Shown: positions 7,732 to 16,179 of the stretch, in pieces
Layout: every line of letters begins with the position of its first letter
Position numbering within the stretch: position 1 is the first letter of the stretch
Assembly: GCA_025465475.1 (NCBI GenBank)
Contig: JAODMR010000047.1
Location: 1-38,359, forward strand
DNA from: Micrococcaceae bacterium
GTDB taxonomy: Bacteria; Actinomycetota; Actinomycetes; Actinomycetales; Micrococcaceae
Direction of reading: 5' to 3'
DNA length: 38,359 bases
Made by a program: the position numbers and the translations under genes
Notes under the pieces: model-generated
Databases searched by the model: none
What the model was told of the DNA's origin: nothing
What the model saw: the letters and a program-made list of their open reading frames with translations, nothing else

Positions 7732-8340
7732 ATGGATCACGGGACGGCTTCCTTGGCATCGGCCATCGGCATAAGGGTCAGACTCGAGCGGCAGAGACGC
7801 GGCTGGACACTCGATGAGCTGGCCGAATCGGCGGGTGTCAGCCGCAGAATGGTTGTCAATGTGGAGCAGGGCGTGGTGAATCCCAGTGTGGGGACACTGC
7901 TGAGAATCAGCGATGCACTGGGAATCGGACTGCCTGCCTTGGTCGAGATCCCGAAGCCACAGCCGCTGTTGCAGGTCACGCGGCAAGGGGGCGGTGCGGC
8001 GCTATGGACCAGCGATGCCGGCGGTCGTGGAGTACTGGTAGCGGGCACTGAACCACCGGACGTTGTCGAGCTCTGGGACTGGACCCTGAACCCCGCGGAC
8101 CAGCACGTCAGCGAACCCCACGCGCCGGGCACCAAGGAACTCCTCCAGGTCCAACAGGGAACGATCGTGGTGGTGGTCGACGAGCAAGCGGTCACCCTTG
8201 AACCCGGCGACGCCGTCGCGTTCCCCGGCGATGTAGGGCATTCCTACGCGAACCATGGAGTAAGGCCGGCCAGGTTTTCCCTGGCGGTCTTCGAACCCGG
8301 GGTGGGCTCCGGGCACCGCCCCGAGGATCCCCGTGCCTAG
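7732..8340 (+). CDS. XRE family transcriptional regulator with C-terminal cupin domain
   Basis: Regulator of 202 aa. The N-terminal helix-turn-helix spans residues 13-70: IRVRLERQRRGWTLDELAESAG, then VSRRMVVNVEQGVVNPSVGTLLRISDALGI. The C-terminal cupin (about 120-195) shows HAPGTKELLQVQQGTIVVVVDEQ and LEPGDAVAFPGDVGHSYANHG, with the His/Glu and GD...H pattern of a small-ligand-binding barrel. The ATG directly follows the operator, with no Shine-Dalgarno sequence, indicating a leaderless message. The stop overlaps the start of the EamA exporter gene by 8 bases. Together these suggest a regulator that senses a metabolite and controls its export. The ligand is unknown; an amino acid is plausible given the RhtA-like exporter. 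Confidence 0.9.
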   Translation: MDHGTASLASAIGIRVRLERQRRGWTLDELAESAGVSRRMVVNVEQGVVNPSVGTLLRISDALGIGLPALVEIPKPQPLLQVTRQGGGAALWTSDAGGRGVLVAGTEPPDVVELWDWTLNPADQHVSEPHAPGTKELLQVQQGTIVVVVDEQAVTLEPGDAVAFPGDVGHSYANHGVRPARFSLAVFEPGVGSGHRPEDPRA

Positions 8341-9262
8341 GATCCGTTTCCTGCGGGGACTCCTGGGTTACGGACTGAGAACCGGCTCAGCTCTTCCGCC
8401 GTGGACCATGGCCGTCACGGCGATGCTCTCCATTCAATTGAGCTCGGCCCTGTCGGTCAACCTGATCGCCATCGCCGGAGCGACGGGAACAGCGTGGCTG
8501 AAACTCACCATGGGGGCAGTAATTCTCCTCGCGGTGGTGCGTCCGCCCCTGCGCTCCGTGCGGCGCCGTGACCTGCCAACAATCGTTGGCCTTGGGGCCG
8601 CCACCGGGTTGATGTCAGTGGCGTTCCTCGCTGCCATCGACCGCATACCTCTCGGCACAGCAGTCGCGATCGAGTTCCTGGGGCCACTCTCGGTGGCGGC
8701 CCTCCGCAGCCCCGATCGCCGCATGCTTGCCTGGCCGGCGCTCGCCCTTGCCGGAGTGGTGCTACTGGCGGAGCCATGGCACGGCCAGGTAAATATCGCT
8801 GGAATCGGATTTGCCGTCCTCTCCGGCGCAGGATGGGGCGTCTACATCCTCCTCACCCAGAGGATTGGCGAAACGTTCTCAGGCGTCAGCGGGCTCGCGA
8901 TGACCATTCCGATCGCCGCTGTCCTGACCGCCGCCGTCGGCATCCCGTCTGTGGCAGGACAGGTCAGTGGCGGCGTGCTCGGAGTTGCGGTTGGACTTGC
9001 GTTTCTGGCACCAGTGCTTCCGTTCATGCTGGAAATGCTGGCCCTAAGGCGCATGACCCATACGGCGTTCGGAACGCTGATGGCCCTTGAGCCGGCGTTC
9101 GGGGTGCTTCTGGGCATGCTGGTACTTCACCAGATGCCATCTCCTTTTCAGACCGTTGGCATCTTCCTGGTGGTCCTCGCCGGCGCGGCAGCTCAACGCG
9201 GCGGCCAACGGGTCCACGACGCCGGTCAAGCCGTCGCCCCGACGCCGGCCGGAACTTCCTGA
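8333..9262 (+). CDS. EamA/DMT family transporter, RhtA-like exporter
   Basis: Inner-membrane drug/metabolite exporter, 309 aa, with about ten hydrophobic helices in two EamA repeats. The family signatures are visible: TAWLKLTMGAVILLAVVRPP in helix 2-3, FLAAIDRIPLGTAVAIEFLGPLSVA at the end of the first half, and LRRMTHTAFGTLMALEPAFGVLLGMLVL in the second. This pattern is close to the threonine/homoserine exporter RhtA and relatives. The GTG at 8333 lies inside the end of the upstream regulator gene, so translation is coupled. The C-terminal tail after the last helix is polar. Export of an amino acid or similar small metabolite is inferred from the subfamily; the substrate is not proven. Confidence 0.9.
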   Translation: MPRIRFLRGLLGYGLRTGSALPPWTMAVTAMLSIQLSSALSVNLIAIAGATGTAWLKLTMGAVILLAVVRPPLRSVRRRDLPTIVGLGAATGLMSVAFLAAIDRIPLGTAVAIEFLGPLSVAALRSPDRRMLAWPALALAGVVLLAEPWHGQVNIAGIGFAVLSGAGWGVYILLTQRIGETFSGVSGLAMTIPIAAVLTAAVGIPSVAGQVSGGVLGVAVGLAFLAPVLPFMLEMLALRRMTHTAFGTLMALEPAFGVLLGMLVLHQMPSPFQTVGIFLVVLAGAAAQRGGQRVHDAGQAVAPTPAGTS

Positions 9263-9350
9263 CCGCCACAAACATGGGAGGGTTGTGACCCACCCCAGAC
9301 TCCGCCCGGCAACCGGAGCGGACGAACGATGAACAAGGAGCAGCAAAGGC

Positions 9351-10247
9351 ATGTTCGGTGGATTGAGCGCGTTCCCACTTACACCTCTGACCGATGACGC
9401 CATTGATGAGGAAGCTTTCATCCGCTCGATTCGGCGGCTGGCGGCCGCAGGGGTCGACTCCATAACTGCAGTGGGATCGACGGGCTCGTACGCCTACCTC
9501 AGCGAAAACGAACGACGACGCGCGGTGGAGCTTGCGGTCGAGCACGCCGAGGGGATTCCAGTGTTTGTCGGTGTGGGAGCACTGCGAACGTCAGCCGTGG
9601 TGTCCAATGTCATCAACGCTGAAAAGGCCGGTGCTGACGCAGTGATGTTGGCGCCGATGACCTATCAGCCGCTGACCCATCGCGATGTTTTCGAACTATT
9701 CAAGACCGTAACCGAGCTGTCCTCGTTGCCAGTTATCGTGTATGACAACCCCAGCACGACCCACTTCACATTCACCACGGACCTGTACGGGCGGATCGCG
9801 GCGTTGCCCGGCGTCGCGTCCATTAAAATCCCAGGCGTTCCCGTCGAGCCCTCTGCAGCACATGCCAGGGTACAGGGGATTCGGAAGGTGGTGCCGGATC
9901 ATGTCACCATCGGTGTTTCCGGTGACCCGGTAGCGGTTCACGGCCTCAACGCCGGCTGCGACGCCTGGTACTCGGTAATAGGTGGCACCCTTCCCGGCCC
10001 AGCCCTGCGAATGACGCGGGCAGCGCTTGCCGGGAACCCGGTTGCGGCCCTGGCAGAGTCGGATCGGCTTGCGCCGCTGTGGCAGCTCTTTGCGGAGTTC
10101 GGCGGTAGTCTCAGGGTCGTCGCCGCAATTGCCGAGTCGCTCCGGCTGGCACCGGAGAACTGCCTGCCCCTGCCGATCCGGGGATTGAACGCGGCCCAAC
10201 GTGCCCGCGTGGAGCAGGTCATCACTAGACTGCTGCTCTCACCCTAA
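9351..10247 (+). CDS. Dihydrodipicolinate synthase family aldolase (DapA-like)
   Basis: Class I pyruvate-dependent aldolase or lyase of the DapA/NanA superfamily, 298 aa. Key features are the carboxylate-binding GSTGSY (residues 42-47), the proton-relay Tyr in VYDNPS (Tyr131) and the Schiff-base Lys in SIKIPG (Lys159). Full length and residues indicate an active enzyme. The start ATG follows AAGGAG with about 15 bases of spacing and a second AAAGG close by. It sits 89 bases after the exporter gene and 16 bases before an SDR gene, probably in the same transcript. It may be a keto-sugar or keto-acid aldolase rather than the lysine-pathway DapA, since no other lysine genes are present. Specificity cannot be assigned. 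Confidence 0.9.
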   Translation: MFGGLSAFPLTPLTDDAIDEEAFIRSIRRLAAAGVDSITAVGSTGSYAYLSENERRRAVELAVEHAEGIPVFVGVGALRTSAVVSNVINAEKAGADAVMLAPMTYQPLTHRDVFELFKTVTELSSLPVIVYDNPSTTHFTFTTDLYGRIAALPGVASIKIPGVPVEPSAAHARVQGIRKVVPDHVTIGVSGDPVAVHGLNAGCDAWYSVIGGTLPGPALRMTRAALAGNPVAALAESDRLAPLWQLFAEFGGSLRVVAAIAESLRLAPENCLPLPIRGLNAAQRARVEQVITRLLLSP

Positions 10248-10263
10248 ACAGGAGGCTTGACCG

Positions 10264-11001
10264 GTGCGTGTTTTCATTACAGGCTCCGCGGCCGGACTGG
10301 GACTTGCTGCGGCGGAGACACTGCTCGCGGAGGGACATGAAGTGATCGTGCACGCCCGCTCCCGTTCGAGGGTGGCCGCCGTGCAGCACCTGATCGACCA
10401 GGGAGCGCCCTGCGTGGTCGGTGACCTCGCCGATGCCGCTGATGTCCGGCGGATCGCGGCCGAGGCGAATGACATTGGCGGAATCGACGCGGTGATCCAT
10501 AACGCGGGCGTGTTAGGCGGTCCCTCCCTGCTGCCCGTCAACGTGGTGGCCCCCTATCTGCTGACGGCACTCCTCCCCGGGCCCCGGCGCCTGATCTACC
10601 TGAGCAGCGGCATGCACCGCGGCGGTGAGACAGCCCTGACCGGCCTGGACTGGACCGGACAGCATGGAACGGCGTCCTACTCGACAACCAAACTGCAGGT
10701 CACCGCGCTGTCGGCCGCCGTCGCCCGTCGCTTTCCGGACATCCTCAGCAACGCCGTGGACCCGGGCTGGGTGCCGACCCGGATGGGTGGCCGCTCGGCG
10801 CCGGACGATCTGCAGCTGGGGCACCGCACCCAGGAGTGGCTGGCCACCAGCCGGGACCCGGGCGCCCTGACCAGCGGGGGGTACTGGTACCACCAACGCA
10901 CCCAGACACCGCACCCGGCCGTGCGCGACCACCAATATCAGGACTCCCTGCTGGCACGGTTGGCCGACTTCACCGGCGTCCCACTCGACGTTGCGGCCTA
11001 G
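10264..11001 (+). CDS. Short-chain dehydrogenase/reductase (SDR)
   Basis: NAD(P)-dependent oxidoreductase of 245 aa. The Rossmann glycine motif is TGSAAGLG at residues 6-13, followed by HNAG (79-82), LSSG with the catalytic Ser near 114, and the active-site YSTTK with Tyr139 and Lys143. It is shorter than classical SDRs between the NAG and Ser motifs. The C-terminus has an unusual SGGYWYHQRTQTPHPAVRDHQYQ segment, seen in SDRs annotated as daunorubicin C-13 ketoreductase-like or WWOX-like proteins. The GTG start is eight bases after GGAGG and 16 bases after the aldolase stop, so it is probably the last gene of this operon. The substrate is unknown. Confidence 0.9.
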   Translation: MRVFITGSAAGLGLAAAETLLAEGHEVIVHARSRSRVAAVQHLIDQGAPCVVGDLADAADVRRIAAEANDIGGIDAVIHNAGVLGGPSLLPVNVVAPYLLTALLPGPRRLIYLSSGMHRGGETALTGLDWTGQHGTASYSTTKLQVTALSAAVARRFPDILSNAVDPGWVPTRMGGRSAPDDLQLGHRTQEWLATSRDPGALTSGGYWYHQRTQTPHPAVRDHQYQDSLLARLADFTGVPLDVAA

Positions 11002-11011
11002 GATCCCGAGC

Positions 11012-12412
11012 CTAACGCCGCGGGAACGCCTTGCCGGGGTTCAGCATTCCCTTCGGGTCCAGGGCGTCCTTGACAGCCTGGTGCAGGTCGAGAACGCGCG
11101 GCTGCAGTTCTTCGGCGGCGCCGGACAGCTTGAGCAGACCCACACCGTGTTCGCCGGTGACCGTACCACCCAGGGTGCGGCACGCACTGACGATTTCGTC
11201 AAACGCCTCCTTCGCCCGCTCCTTGGCCTGAAGGTCACCCACCGGGGCAATGATCAGCGGATGCAGATTGCCATCCCCCGCGTGCGCGATGTTGGCGATA
11301 ACGACGTCGTGCCTTGCCGCCGACTCCTGGATACGTGCCAGCATGGCAGGAACCGCCGAACGGGGTACGCACACGTCCTCCGTCAACACCGGCCCCAACC
11401 GTTCCAACGCCGGGTATGCCATGCGTCGGGCCAGGAAGAGCCGGTCGACCTCAGCCGGATCGGCCGCCTGCTGAACGTTCAATCCTCCCGCTGCACGGAA
11501 GATGTCCGCAATCCCGTCCGCCAGCTCCCGGCCGGCCGCTCCGCGCTCATCGGTCTTTGCCAGCAGGAGAACGTTGACATCTTCCGGGAGGCCGAGGTCC
11601 AGCCACTGGTCCACCGCCCTCAGGCACGTGGCGTCGATGAGTTCCAGCGCCGCCGGAATGATGCCTTCAGCGGAGATGGCCGCCACCGCCTCGCCGGCGG
11701 ACGTCAGGGACGGGAAATAGCCCAGGATGCCGCGTTCCTCGCGCCCTGCGAGCGGGAGGAGCTTGACGGTCACCTCCGTAATGATGCCAAGCGTTCCTTC
11801 CGAGCCGACCATCAAGGCCGCCAGATCGTAACCCGTCACACCTTTGGCCGTCCGGCGGCCAAGACGGACCACTTCGCCGTCGGCCAGGACCACGGTCATG
11901 CCGAGCACGTAGTCCCGGGTGACCCCATACTTCACGCAGCAGATGCCACCGGCGTTGGTCGCTGCATTGCCGCCGATGGTTGAAATGGCTGAGCTTGCCG
12001 GGTCCGGCGGGTACCAGAGACCGGCAACCGCCACCGCTGCGCGCAGGTCGTTATTGATGACGCCGGCCTGGGCGACCGCATAGCGTTCATCGGCGTTGAT
12101 CTCGACGACGTCCGTCAGTAGCTCCAGCGACAGGACAATGCAGTTGGCCACGCTGTTGGCGCCACCGGAGAGGCCGGTCCCGGCGCCGCGGGGAACGACA
12201 GACAGGCCGTGGTCGGCAGCGTAGCGGACGACGGCGGCCACTTCCGCGGTGCTTCCGGCGAGAACCACCGCCAGGGGCGCCTCGAACGGAGCCCATTCGG
12301 CGTCGTCGTGGCTGTAGCGCGAGAGGGACGGCTCGTCGGTGAGCACCTTCCCCGCGGGCACCAGGGCAGCCAGTTCCAGTTCCACCTGGGTGGAGGACAT
12401 CGTTGTTGTCAT
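11012..12412 (-). CDS. FAD-linked oxidase, GlcD-type (glycolate/D-lactate-type dehydrogenase)
   Basis: Flavoprotein of the VAO/PCMH family, 466 aa, oxidising a 2-hydroxy acid to the keto acid. The FAD domain has VVPRGAGTGLSGGANSV (pyrophosphate loop), PPDPASSAISTIGGNAATNAGG, the YDLAALMVGSEGTLGIITEV signature and a C-terminal substrate domain. Metal/substrate residues lie in IANIAHAGDGNLHPLI and TVTGEHGVGLLKL. The length matches GlcD or D-lactate dehydrogenase. ATG 12412 follows AGGAC; a second in-frame Met lies four codons in. It is the last gene of the IclR-SDR-small ORF-oxidase operon, 17 bases after the small gene. The second FAD dehydrogenase at 16180-19170 is under the same divergent control region. 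The exact hydroxy acid is not known. Confidence 0.92.
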   Translation of the reverse strand: MTTTMSSTQVELELAALVPAGKVLTDEPSLSRYSHDDAEWAPFEAPLAVVLAGSTAEVAAVVRYAADHGLSVVPRGAGTGLSGGANSVANCIVLSLELLTDVVEINADERYAVAQAGVINNDLRAAVAVAGLWYPPDPASSAISTIGGNAATNAGGICCVKYGVTRDYVLGMTVVLADGEVVRLGRRTAKGVTGYDLAALMVGSEGTLGIITEVTVKLLPLAGREERGILGYFPSLTSAGEAVAAISAEGIIPAALELIDATCLRAVDQWLDLGLPEDVNVLLLAKTDERGAAGRELADGIADIFRAAGGLNVQQAADPAEVDRLFLARRMAYPALERLGPVLTEDVCVPRSAVPAMLARIQESAARHDVVIANIAHAGDGNLHPLIIAPVGDLQAKERAKEAFDEIVSACRTLGGTVTGEHGVGLLKLSGAAEELQPRVLDLHQAVKDALDPKGMLNPGKAFPRR

Positions 12413-12429
12413 GCTCGGCGTCCTGCCTG

Positions 12430-12606
12430 TCAGGACCGGTTGTTCTGGCCGGGGCCGTCGGATTCCTCCTCAGCCACCACCTGGTTGGCGATGAGGTCAA
12501 CCCGATCAGCAGCCGTCAGGCTGTCATCCTGCTGGATGGCCTCGACGTCGTCACCGTCAACGCCGTCCACGGAACCCTCCTGGGGGCCGGTGCTGGCTTC
12601 GGTCAT
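12430..12606 (-). CDS. Small acidic protein of unknown function, 58 aa
   Basis: A short gene that is easily missed. It starts at ATG 12606, five bases after a near-perfect GGAGG ribosome site, and ends at TGA 12430, 17 bases before the FAD oxidase start. The product begins MTEASTGPQEGSVDGVDGDD and ends EESDGPGQNNRS. It is strongly acidic, with three Arg and no Lys, His or Cys. The central stretch SLTAADRVDLIANQVVAEEE could form one amphipathic helix; the ends look disordered. There is no signal or membrane segment. The ribosome site and operon position between an SDR and a GlcD-type oxidase argue that it is translated. I do not recognise the family; a small partner or chaperone of the flavoenzyme is possible but unproven. 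Confidence 0.72.
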   Translation of the reverse strand: MTEASTGPQEGSVDGVDGDDVEAIQQDDSLTAADRVDLIANQVVAEEESDGPGQNNRS

Positions 12607-12727
12607 TATTGCCTCCTATGGGTACATTCGTCCGGGGTAAGTTCGCTGTCGTGCTGTGAACGTCAGCCTATACCGGGCCAGGGACGCAATCCGGGCAACC
12701 ACTCCCGTCGCTGCGGATCCCGGCGGT

Positions 12728-13537
12728 TCATCCGGGGTAGGCGCTGTAATCCACGTCCATGCGGTTCCAGACCGGTGTCAGCACCATTTCGTTGACGCAT
12801 ACGTGTGGTGGAAGGCCGACGATGTATCCGATGGCTGAGCCCACGTCCTCGGGCCTGAGCATTCTGGCGATGTCAGCGGGGGTTGGCGGGACCGGCTTGG
12901 TGAGCAGGATGGGCGTATCAACTTCCCCCGGGCACAGATGCGTGGCACGGATGCCCCGACGACCTTCCTGGTCATTGATGGAAGCCACCAGTGGTCCCAG
13001 TGCCGTCTTGCTGGCACCATAGGCGGCACCGGCTCCGGACATGTACCGCCACCCCGCCCAGGAGGAGACCACGATGATTTGTCCGAAGCCATTTCGCCGC
13101 ATGGCCGGCAGGACTGCTGCGACGCACCGGGTCACGGAGTTGAGGTTCGTTTCCACCACCCGGGTGAAGTCGTCCGGGTCCAGGTTGTCCCACCAACGGT
13201 TGGGCACATTGGTTCCCGCCGAGCAAACGAGCACCTGGACTTCGCCCAGGTCGCGCTCAATCGCCTTGTGCGCCGCCTTGACAGCAGGGCCGTTCGTTAC
13301 ATCCAGGGCCAGCGGATAAGCCGATCCCCCGGCGGCAACGACGGCGTCGACCGTTGCCTGGATCCGATCAGCCGAACGTCCGGAGACGACGACGCGGTAG
13401 CCCAGTCCGGCAAGGTTCACTGCCGCAGCCCTGCCCAAGCCTCCCGTCGCCCCCGTGACCCAAGCGATCGGAGTACCCGGATCAGGTGCGGTTCCCTGGA
13501 TGGGGGCGGGCGTTGGTTCAGTGCGGGGAACGGACAT
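12728..13537 (-). CDS. Short-chain dehydrogenase/reductase (SDR)
   Basis: Classical SDR, 269 aa. A Pro-rich 22-residue leader precedes the Rossmann motif VTGATGGLG (residues 27-35). DVTNGPAV follows, then CSAG in place of the usual NNAG (105-108), the catalytic Ser in VVSSW (159) and the YGASK motif with Tyr173 and Lys177. PGEVDTPI follows, and the C-terminus is typical of 3-ketoacyl or sugar dehydrogenases. ATG 13537 is preceded by GAAAGG; the open frame continues upstream without a ribosome site. It lies 49 bases after the IclR gene on the same strand. Proximity to a UxaA-type dehydratase and two hydroxy-acid dehydrogenases suggests oxidation of a sugar acid or hydroxy acid. Specificity is unknown. 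Confidence 0.88.
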   Translation of the reverse strand: MSVPRTEPTPAPIQGTAPDPGTPIAWVTGATGGLGRAAAVNLAGLGYRVVVSGRSADRIQATVDAVVAAGGSAYPLALDVTNGPAVKAAHKAIERDLGEVQVLVCSAGTNVPNRWWDNLDPDDFTRVVETNLNSVTRCVAAVLPAMRRNGFGQIIVVSSWAGWRYMSGAGAAYGASKTALGPLVASINDQEGRRGIRATHLCPGEVDTPILLTKPVPPTPADIARMLRPEDVGSAIGYIVGLPPHVCVNEMVLTPVWNRMDVDYSAYPG

Positions 13538-13586
13538 CGATACACCTTTCGGGCGGTGGGTCGGGGCGGTCTGGCGCAACGGGAAC

Positions 13587-14381
13587 TCAGGGAGCGACAT
13601 GGCCGAGCCGTCGGCTGATGGTGGCGGCGGCGCCGCGGGCGCTGTCCAGCAGGTCGTGTTCCAGCCGGTCGAGCGGTAACCGGCTGGCAGGGCCGGTGAC
13701 GGACAGGGCGGCGACAGCCATTCCAGTGCTGTCCAGGATCGGCACGGCCACACACTGCACGCCTTCCTCGTGTTCGCCCAGGTCCAGGCTGTACCCGCGG
13801 TGGGAAATCCTCTGCAGCTCGGTGGAAAGTTCGTCCGGATCCGTGATGGTGGCGGGTGTGAAGCGCTCGAAATGACCATCCGGCGTTGCCGCCACGGGCA
13901 GGTCCGGAAGCAGGCACGCCAACAGCATTTTGCCGATGCCGGTGCAGTGGGCAGGCACGGCCCTTCCGACCCGGGACTTCATGACACCAACGGCATGATG
14001 GCCTTCCAGCTTTTCCAGATAGACGACGCGTCCATCCGTGTCCAGGACGCCCAGATGGACGGTCTCCGTGGTCTCGTCCCGCAGTTCGGCCAGGGTCGTC
14101 CTGGCTTCGCGGAGGATGTCGACATTTTCCAGATACGACTGACCCAGCACCACGCACTGGACGCCGAGCCGGTAGGCGTTCCGGTGGGGCACGGTCTCCA
14201 CGAGCCCCACGTGCATGAGGGTCCGCACCAGGCGGAAGACGGTCGGCTTGCTCAGTCCTGACGCGGTGGACAGCCACCCAAGCGTCGCCTCTCCGGGGGC
14301 CCGCCGGATCAGCTGCAGCAGTTCTGCGGCGCGCACCACCGCCCGGACGTGGTAATCGTCCTCCTCGCGTGCCCCGCTCAT
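13587..14381 (-). CDS. IclR family transcriptional regulator
   Basis: Effector-binding regulator, 264 aa. The N-terminal winged helix spans about residues 12-75: VRAAELLQLIRRAPGEATLGWLSTAS, then GLSKPTVFRLVRTLMHVGLV. The C-terminal IclR effector domain includes ETVHLGVLDTDGRVVYLEKLEGHHAV, VPAHCTGIGKMLLA and GVQCVAVPILDSTGMAVAALSVTGPASRL, all characteristic. It is transcribed divergently from the UxaA-type dehydratase and co-directionally with SDR, small ORF and FAD oxidase. A TTTC-N7-GAAA palindrome at 14434 in the divergent promoter region is its likely binding site. IclR proteins of this type usually sense a catabolic intermediate, here probably a sugar acid or hydroxy acid. Confidence 0.93.
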   Translation of the reverse strand: MSGAREEDDYHVRAVVRAAELLQLIRRAPGEATLGWLSTASGLSKPTVFRLVRTLMHVGLVETVPHRNAYRLGVQCVVLGQSYLENVDILREARTTLAELRDETTETVHLGVLDTDGRVVYLEKLEGHHAVGVMKSRVGRAVPAHCTGIGKMLLACLLPDLPVAATPDGHFERFTPATITDPDELSTELQRISHRGYSLDLGEHEEGVQCVAVPILDSTGMAVAALSVTGPASRLPLDRLEHDLLDSARGAAATISRRLGHVAP

Positions 14382-14433
14382 CCGGTTCCCTCTCCCTACA
14401 GAACGCCTCGACCGGGTTCAGGCCGACTGACCA

Positions 14434-14448
14434 TTTCGCTATATGAAA
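14434..14448. promoter_or_regulatory. Likely IclR operator in the divergent promoter region
   Basis: TTTCGCTATATGAAA is a 15-bp imperfect palindrome with perfect TTTC/GAAA arms, resembling IclR-family sites of the TTTCG-N-CGAAA form. A second overlapping inverted repeat, ATATG (14441-14445) and CATAT (14452-14456), extends it. The element lies 53 bases upstream of the iclR start and about 100 bases upstream of the dehydratase start, so it could control both arms. Confidence 0.6.
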
Positions 14449-14549
14449 CAGCATATTGCCTATTGATATGAATGGCCACGTATGACAGCGTAATGGCAGC
14501 GCAGGACTATCTGCCCCTTGCGCTGTGCCCTCCGCAGACAAGGAACACC

Positions 14550-16097
14550 GTGACACCTCTTCGCTCCGCACCCTCGCCGCTGATCCGGGTTCATTCCCTT
14601 GACGATGTGGCTGTCCTGGCCCAGGACACCCGGGCCGGTGTTTCCCTTCCTTGTGGGGACGGGACGGTGACTCTTGCCGCGGATGTCCGGCAGGGCCACA
14701 AGGTTGCCCTCCGGAACATCGCTGCCGGTGAGCCGGTCCGACGGTACGGGCAGATCATCGGCTTCGCGGCTGCCCCCATCGCCGCCGGTCACCACGTGCA
14801 CCTGCACAACCTGGAATACCGGGAGTTCGACCGCAACTACGAATACTGCGTCGAAGCCGCAGAGGAACCGGTCCTGCCGCTGGCCGAACGGGCGACCTTC
14901 CAGGGCTATGTCCGCTCCGACGGCAGGGTTGGAACGCGCAACTACCTCGGGGTGCTCAGCACGGTCAACTGCAGCGCCACAGCGGTCAAGCGCATCGTTT
15001 CGCGACTCCGGGAATCGGGGGTGCTATCCGCCTACGGCAACATTGACGGCGTCGTACCCCTGACCCATGGCACCGGTTGCGGCATGACCCTCCCCGGGGT
15101 AGGCATCGAACTGCTGCGCCGCACCATGCGCGGCTACCTGAACCATCCCAATTTCGGCGGCTTCCTGGTCATCGGCCTGGGTTGCGAAAGCAACCAGATC
15201 CAGACCCTGACCCAGGGCATGCCCATCCGGGCGGATCTGCCCGTCGTCTACTCCACCATCCAGGCTTTGGGCGGCACAGCGAAGACCATCGATGCCGGCA
15301 TCCGGGACCTCACTGCCATGCTCGACCAGGTGAACTCCGCCTCCCGGACCACTGTCCCCGCCTCCGAGCTGGTCCTTGGCACCAATTGCGGCGGCTCGGA
15401 CTCCTATTCCGGCCTGACGGCCAATCCTGCGTTGGGCAACGCGGTGGACCGGCTCGTCCGGCAAGGCGGTACCGGTGTCCTGGCCGAGACCCCGGAAATC
15501 TATGGGACGGAACAACTGCTGGTCCGCCGGGCCGCAACCCCCGCCGTGGCGGAGAAGCTGCTGGAGCGCATTGACTGGTGGCGGAATTACACCGCCCAAA
15601 GCGGCGGGTCCATGGACAACAACCCTTCCCCCGGCAACAAGGAAGGTGGTTTAACCACGATCCTGGAAAAGTCCCTGGGCGCCCTCGCCAAGGGTGGCAC
15701 CACCACGCTGATGAGTGTCGTCGAATACGCCGAACCCATCACCAGCAAGGGCTTTGTCTTCATGGACACCCCCGGCTACGATCCCGTCTCGGTCACCGGC
15801 CTCGTTGCCGGCGGCGCGAACATCGTGTGCTTCACCACCGGACGGGGCTCGGCCTTCGGCTGCGCCCCGGTCCCCAGCCTCAAACTGGCAACCAATACCG
15901 CGCTGTACCAGTCCATGACCGACGACATGGACATCAATTGCGGAAGCATTGTCGAGGGGAGCCGCACTATTGAGGAACTCGGGGAAGAAATCTTCCTGCG
16001 CCTCCTGGAGGTCGCCTCCGGCGATCAGACCAAGAGCGAGAGCTTCGGCTATGGCGACGACGAGTTTGTGCCGTGGCAGGTTGGCGCCGTCATGTGA
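14550..16097 (+). CDS. UxaA family dehydratase (altronate/galactarate dehydratase type)
   Basis: Hydro-lyase that removes water from a sugar acid or related hydroxy acid, 515 aa from this start. The N-terminal SAF domain (about 10-88) has GHKVALRNIAAGEPVRRYGQ and HVHLHN. The large domain shows the metal/catalytic motifs THGTGCG, GLGCES and NPSPGNKEGG, with TTILEKSLGALAKGG, FTTGRGSAFG and the late DINCGSI. GTG 14550 is preferred: AGGA lies five bases upstream and the length fits the family. An in-frame ATG at 14472 adds 26 residues without a ribosome site. It is divergent from IclR and followed by a large FAD/Fe-S dehydrogenase. The family also includes sulfolactate sulfo-lyase, so the leaving group could differ. 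Confidence 0.88.
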   Translation: MTPLRSAPSPLIRVHSLDDVAVLAQDTRAGVSLPCGDGTVTLAADVRQGHKVALRNIAAGEPVRRYGQIIGFAAAPIAAGHHVHLHNLEYREFDRNYEYCVEAAEEPVLPLAERATFQGYVRSDGRVGTRNYLGVLSTVNCSATAVKRIVSRLRESGVLSAYGNIDGVVPLTHGTGCGMTLPGVGIELLRRTMRGYLNHPNFGGFLVIGLGCESNQIQTLTQGMPIRADLPVVYSTIQALGGTAKTIDAGIRDLTAMLDQVNSASRTTVPASELVLGTNCGGSDSYSGLTANPALGNAVDRLVRQGGTGVLAETPEIYGTEQLLVRRAATPAVAEKLLERIDWWRNYTAQSGGSMDNNPSPGNKEGGLTTILEKSLGALAKGGTTTLMSVVEYAEPITSKGFVFMDTPGYDPVSVTGLVAGGANIVCFTTGRGSAFGCAPVPSLKLATNTALYQSMTDDMDINCGSIVEGSRTIEELGEEIFLRLLEVASGDQTKSESFGYGDDEFVPWQVGAVM

Positions 16098-16179
16098 GTG
16101 ACGGGCGCCCAAGCGGGAACCGCGGGGATGCCGATCGTAGGATGGTGAAGATCACGGCACAGCGGACAGGACGACATAC

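Noticed and set aside
14472-14549. N-terminal extension of the UxaA-type protein from ATG 14472
   Set aside because: The extra 26 residues have no ribosome site and lie before the SAF domain; GTG 14550 has AGGA at good spacing. Kept as an alternative only.
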